Source of the DNA: an uncultured Clostridia bacterium
Lineage (GTDB): Bacteria; Bacillota; Clostridia; Oscillospirales; Oscillospiraceae
Length of the DNA stretch: 7,289 nucleotides
NCBI GenBank assembly: GCA_947176425.1
Contig: CAMWQV010000091.1
Coordinates: 1 to 7,289 of the forward strand
Direction: 5' to 3'
Below, piece by piece: positions 5,811 through 7,289 of the stretch; position 1 is the stretch's first letter; every line of letters begins with the position of its first letter. Below the pieces are notes generated by a model. It made no database searches and had not been told where the DNA came from. It saw only the letters and a program-made list of their open reading frames with translations. Position numbers and translations under genes: made by a program.

Positions 5811-5839
5811 TTGAATCACATTACTTTGATTGCTATAAT
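5811..5839 (+). promoter_or_regulatory. Extended -10 sigma-A promoter of the split-barrel gene
   Basis: TTGAAT (5811-5816), a 17-base spacer ending in TGC, and consensus TATAAT (5834-5839), so an extended -10 element is present. Transcription would start near 5846, about 60 bases before the coding sequence. The 5744-5810 stretch before it shows no clear terminator. Confidence 0.85.
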
Positions 5840-5906
5840 AAGGACAAGCTGGTTGAGTGAGAAAGATGCGGCCTGCAGCGTATTTTAAAGGATAAGGGGT
5901 GTGGTT

Positions 5907-6449
5907 ATGTTTCGAGAAATGCGCAAAAAAAAACAAATCCTTTCACAAGAAGATTGTGCGATGATCCTGACACGGGGAACCTCTGGTGTCTTGGCTCTTC
6001 ATGGCGATGAAGGATATCCCTATGCTGTACCAATGAGTTACGTGTATCATAATGGAAAGATCTATTTTCACAGTGCTAAAAGCGGACATAAGCTGGACGC
6101 AATCCGTGCAAATCCAAAGGCTTCCTTTTGCGTAATTGGACAGGATCACATCGTCCCTGAAGAATATACTACCTATTTTTGCAGCGTGATTGTGTTTGGA
6201 AAAATTCGGATTTTAGAGGGGGAGAGGGAAAAGCGGGAGGCAATTGAGGCTCTGTCCGTTCGATATGCGCCTGGAGACAGTGCAGATCACAGGGAGTACA
6301 CGATTCAAAAAGAATGGAAACAGCTTTGCTTGTTGGAGCTTAGTATCGACTATCTGAGCGGCAAGGAAGCTATTGAACTTGTCGGATCAAAATTGAATAA
6401 CAAGACGATGGATGAGACATCTGCAAAGTCCGAAGATATGCCAATTTGA
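5907..6449 (+). CDS. Pyridoxamine 5'-phosphate oxidase family / NimA-like flavin split-barrel protein
   Basis: I chose the ATG at 5907, with GGGG of AAGGGG 7 bases upstream. An in-frame GTG at 5901 with AAAGGA 8 bases upstream is an alternative that adds only two residues. The product has 180 aa and is cytoplasmic. It begins with a helix that leads into the family pattern LTRGTSGVLALHGDEGYPYA (21-40), VPMSYVYHNGKIYFHSAKSG (41-60) and HKLDAIRANPKASFCV (61-76). This is the FMN-binding split beta-barrel, with His55 in the conserved FHSA. A further barrel strand with SVIVFGKIRIL lies at 93-103, and the typical family ending LSGKEAIELV at 150-159. The group includes NimA-type nitroimidazole reductases and many flavin proteins of unknown substrate; nothing here proves resistance activity. 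Residues 160-180 are a polar tail beyond the usual end, and repeat B begins 27 bases after the stop. Confidence 0.92.
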   Translation: MFREMRKKKQILSQEDCAMILTRGTSGVLALHGDEGYPYAVPMSYVYHNGKIYFHSAKSGHKLDAIRANPKASFCVIGQDHIVPEEYTTYFCSVIVFGKIRILEGEREKREAIEALSVRYAPGDSADHREYTIQKEWKQLCLLELSIDYLSGKEAIELVGSKLNNKTMDETSAKSEDMPI

Positions 6450-6476
6450 CTGTAACGGGGAAAACAGACAGGAAAT

Positions 6477-6813
6477 AATGTCTCTACAGACTTTAATATA
6501 TTTGCCGGCATCGAACAGCTGCCTGCGCTTTGATAACTGCACACCGCGAACCGACTGCTCATCATGTCTGGGGTGCCAGCAATCCACAAATGAAGGATAT
6601 CTCCACCGGCACAAGGAAGCAGCACCAGCAATTCGGACCGGCACTTCTGGCTGCGGCAGAGACATCAGCTCTGTTCATGCCGGCGAAAAAGAAAGGATTA
6701 TACTATATCGATCAATCAGATTCTTCCGGACTGTAGTAGAAGTATATATTATTAGTTTTTAAAGCCATTGTAGCACAGCGGTTTCAGATATATTTTGTGC
6801 ATGAATGCTTGAT
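6477..6813 (+). repeat. Long direct repeat, right copy (B)
   Basis: This is the second copy of the stretch at 3530-3863, in the same orientation and about 3 bases longer, with the extra bases near 6739-6744. It starts AATGTCTCTACAGACTT, 27 bases after the split-barrel gene. Within the 560 bases between that gene and the last gene, this repeat is the only structured content apart from a weak coding relic and a short palindrome further right. Confidence 0.88.
6497..6736 (+). pseudogene. 3' end of a broken protein gene inside repeat B
   Basis: The frame is open from after TAA (6494-6496) to TAG (6734-6736). An in-frame TTG at 6530 gives 68 aa but has no ribosome binding site. The sequence AHREPTAHHVWGASNP leads into the 54-residue tail shared with copy A, including KDISTGTRKQHQQFG, FMPAKKKGLYYID and the same stop. 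This copy is less damaged than A because its frame is continuous through the divergent patch. Differences between the copies lie mostly at third codon positions or are conservative, so this is the true ancestral frame. No family was recognised. It is probably a remnant of a gene truncated at the left repeat edge. Confidence 0.5.
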
Positions 6814-6826
6814 ATTGAAGAAAAGT

Positions 6827-6937
6827 GTCATCAAAAATATTCGTAGTGCGAAAAGGAAAGATGTGCCATTCGCGTTACTGAGATTTTTCAGCTGTTGGAA
6901 CTTTGTGGTGGATAGAAGTTTTCCGCGAATAGCATGA
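6827..6937 (+). pseudogene. Possible acetyltransferase-like relic, very weak
   Basis: One frame reads VIKNIRSAKRKDVPFALL before stopping at 6935-6937. The opening resembles the first strand and helix of many GNAT acetyltransferases (I-R-x-A-x-x-x-D-V-P). A second frame over about 6868-6900 reads VTEIFQLLEL, which would be a plausible continuation after a frameshift. There is no start codon with a ribosome binding site and no acetyl-CoA motif. It could equally be chance. Confidence 0.15.
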
Positions 6938-6991
6938 AAATTTGAATTACGACTTCAATAAGCCCTTGAATACCGTCTTTCTTGCTACTCT

Positions 6992-7010
6992 AATGTGATT
7001 TTTTCACATT
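6992..7010. other. Short perfect palindrome at a gene end
   Basis: AATGTGA (6992-6998), five T, TCACATT (7004-7010), touching the stop codon of the minus-strand 63-aa gene. Neither strand has a T-run after the stem, so it is a poor terminator. It may mark the 3' end of that transcript or be a protein site. Confidence 0.45.
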
Positions 7011-7201
7011 CACCGTTGTTCTTTGACCCATGAAATAGTCAGTCTGCCACCAAAAGTAGGACGCTGTATCTTTTTCTCATACGATTCAATGGAATCCGGA
7101 TCAAAGAAACATGATGAGCCGGTTTTCTCTCTGATATTTTTAAAAATATCTTTTGTGCGCCGCATATTGGCGAGAGAAGAAGCTGTTCTTTCTGATTTCA
7201 T
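7010..7201 (-). CDS. Small basic hypothetical protein, 63 aa
   Basis: On the minus strand the ATG at 7201 is preceded by a strong GGGAGG ribosome binding site (7216-7211) 9 bases away, which is the main reason to accept this short gene. The product is basic and soluble. It has an N-terminal helix (SERTASSLANMRRTKDIFKN), a middle segment GSSCFFDPDSIESYEKK, and an end GGRLTISWVKEQR with a probable strand. There is no helix-turn-helix, ribbon-helix-helix or toxin motif that I can name. No confident promoter is seen in the 70 bases upstream, so it may be the last gene of a leftward operon continuing beyond the window. A perfect palindrome overlaps its stop. Confidence 0.6.
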   Translation of the reverse strand: MKSERTASSLANMRRTKDIFKNIREKTGSSCFFDPDSIESYEKKIQRPTFGGRLTISWVKEQR

Positions 7202-7250
7202 TTGTTATTTCCTCCCTATAAACATTTTTGTAAGAAAGCAGGGAGCAAAC

Positions 7251-7289
7251 TTACAGAGAGAAGATTACGCCATGTTGGCCAATATGCAC
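7251..7289 (-). CDS. Possible C-terminal end of a minus-strand gene (partial, uncertain)
   Basis: Read leftward from the window edge, one frame encodes 12 residues (VHIGQHGVIFSL) and stops at 7253-7251, 34 bases before the ribosome binding site of the 63-aa gene. This spacing fits an operon, but the fragment is far too short to be sure. Another minus frame is also open here. Confidence 0.2.
   Translation of the reverse strand: MHIGQHGVIFSL

Noticed and set aside
6412..6762. 116-codon plus-strand frame across repeat B
   Set aside because: It overlaps the end of the split-barrel gene in another frame, is cysteine- and arginine-rich, and is not preserved in repeat A, where the constrained frame is a different one.
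6992..7010. CRP/FNR-like site (TGTGA...TCACA)
   Set aside because: The gap between half-sites is 5 bases, not the 6 of the consensus. It sits at a gene end rather than upstream of a promoter, and CRP-type regulation is not expected in this kind of organism.
1..7289. CRISPR array, tRNA or rRNA genes
   Set aside because: No regularly spaced short repeats, cloverleaf or rRNA sequence was seen on either strand. The three intergenic motifs are separated by unrelated genes.

Overview
The window looks like accessory DNA from a low-to-mid GC, Gram-positive gut-type Clostridia (Lachnospiraceae/Oscillospiraceae-like). This rests on strong AGGAGG-type ribosome binding sites, sigma-A promoters with 17-base spacers, a classic U-tract terminator, and many short orphan proteins. 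The taxonomy is an inference from style; no rRNA or marker gene is present.

Layout. (1) Positions 3-1858 are a same-strand row of small uncharacterised genes: the tail of an upstream gene, an 84-aa protein, a 63-aa protein, a relic of a gene start, a 93-aa protein with a hydrophobic N terminus, and a 219-aa protein. A short GC-rich motif recurs just after the first three stop codons. From memory, this style resembles conjugative-element cargo of gut Clostridia, but no mobility gene is visible. The row ends in a strong rho-independent terminator (1898-1930). (2) Two orphan genes follow. The 232-aa protein has its own consensus promoter (1943-1971) and a GTG start. The 196-aa protein has a clear ribosome binding site. 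Both are acidic, soluble and of unknown function. (3) Positions 3864-6476 are a recognisable metabolic/stress module: a complete FGGY kinase of the sedoheptulokinase-like type on the minus strand, a divergent DUF1801 protein with an N-terminal zinc knuckle, and a pyridoxamine-phosphate-oxidase/NimA-like flavin split-barrel protein with its own extended -10 promoter. The kinase/DUF1801 intergenic region carries an 8-bp perfect inverted repeat over the DUF1801 promoter. (4) The right end has a degenerate stretch and a small minus-strand gene of 63 aa.

The most striking structure is a pair of direct repeats of about 335 bp (3530-3863 and 6477-6813, roughly 85 percent identical by eye) that bracket the three-gene module. 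Each carries the broken 3' end of the same unrecognised protein gene, with the same stop codon and conserved downstream DNA. This could be a scar of modular insertion or duplication, or two members of a repeat family. The second structural oddity is a partial duplication of the start of the 219-aa gene (769-891), with the 93-aa gene wedged between the two copies.

No complete new defence or mobile system can be demonstrated. The bracketing repeats, the recurrent intergenic motif and the orphan genes deserve follow-up.
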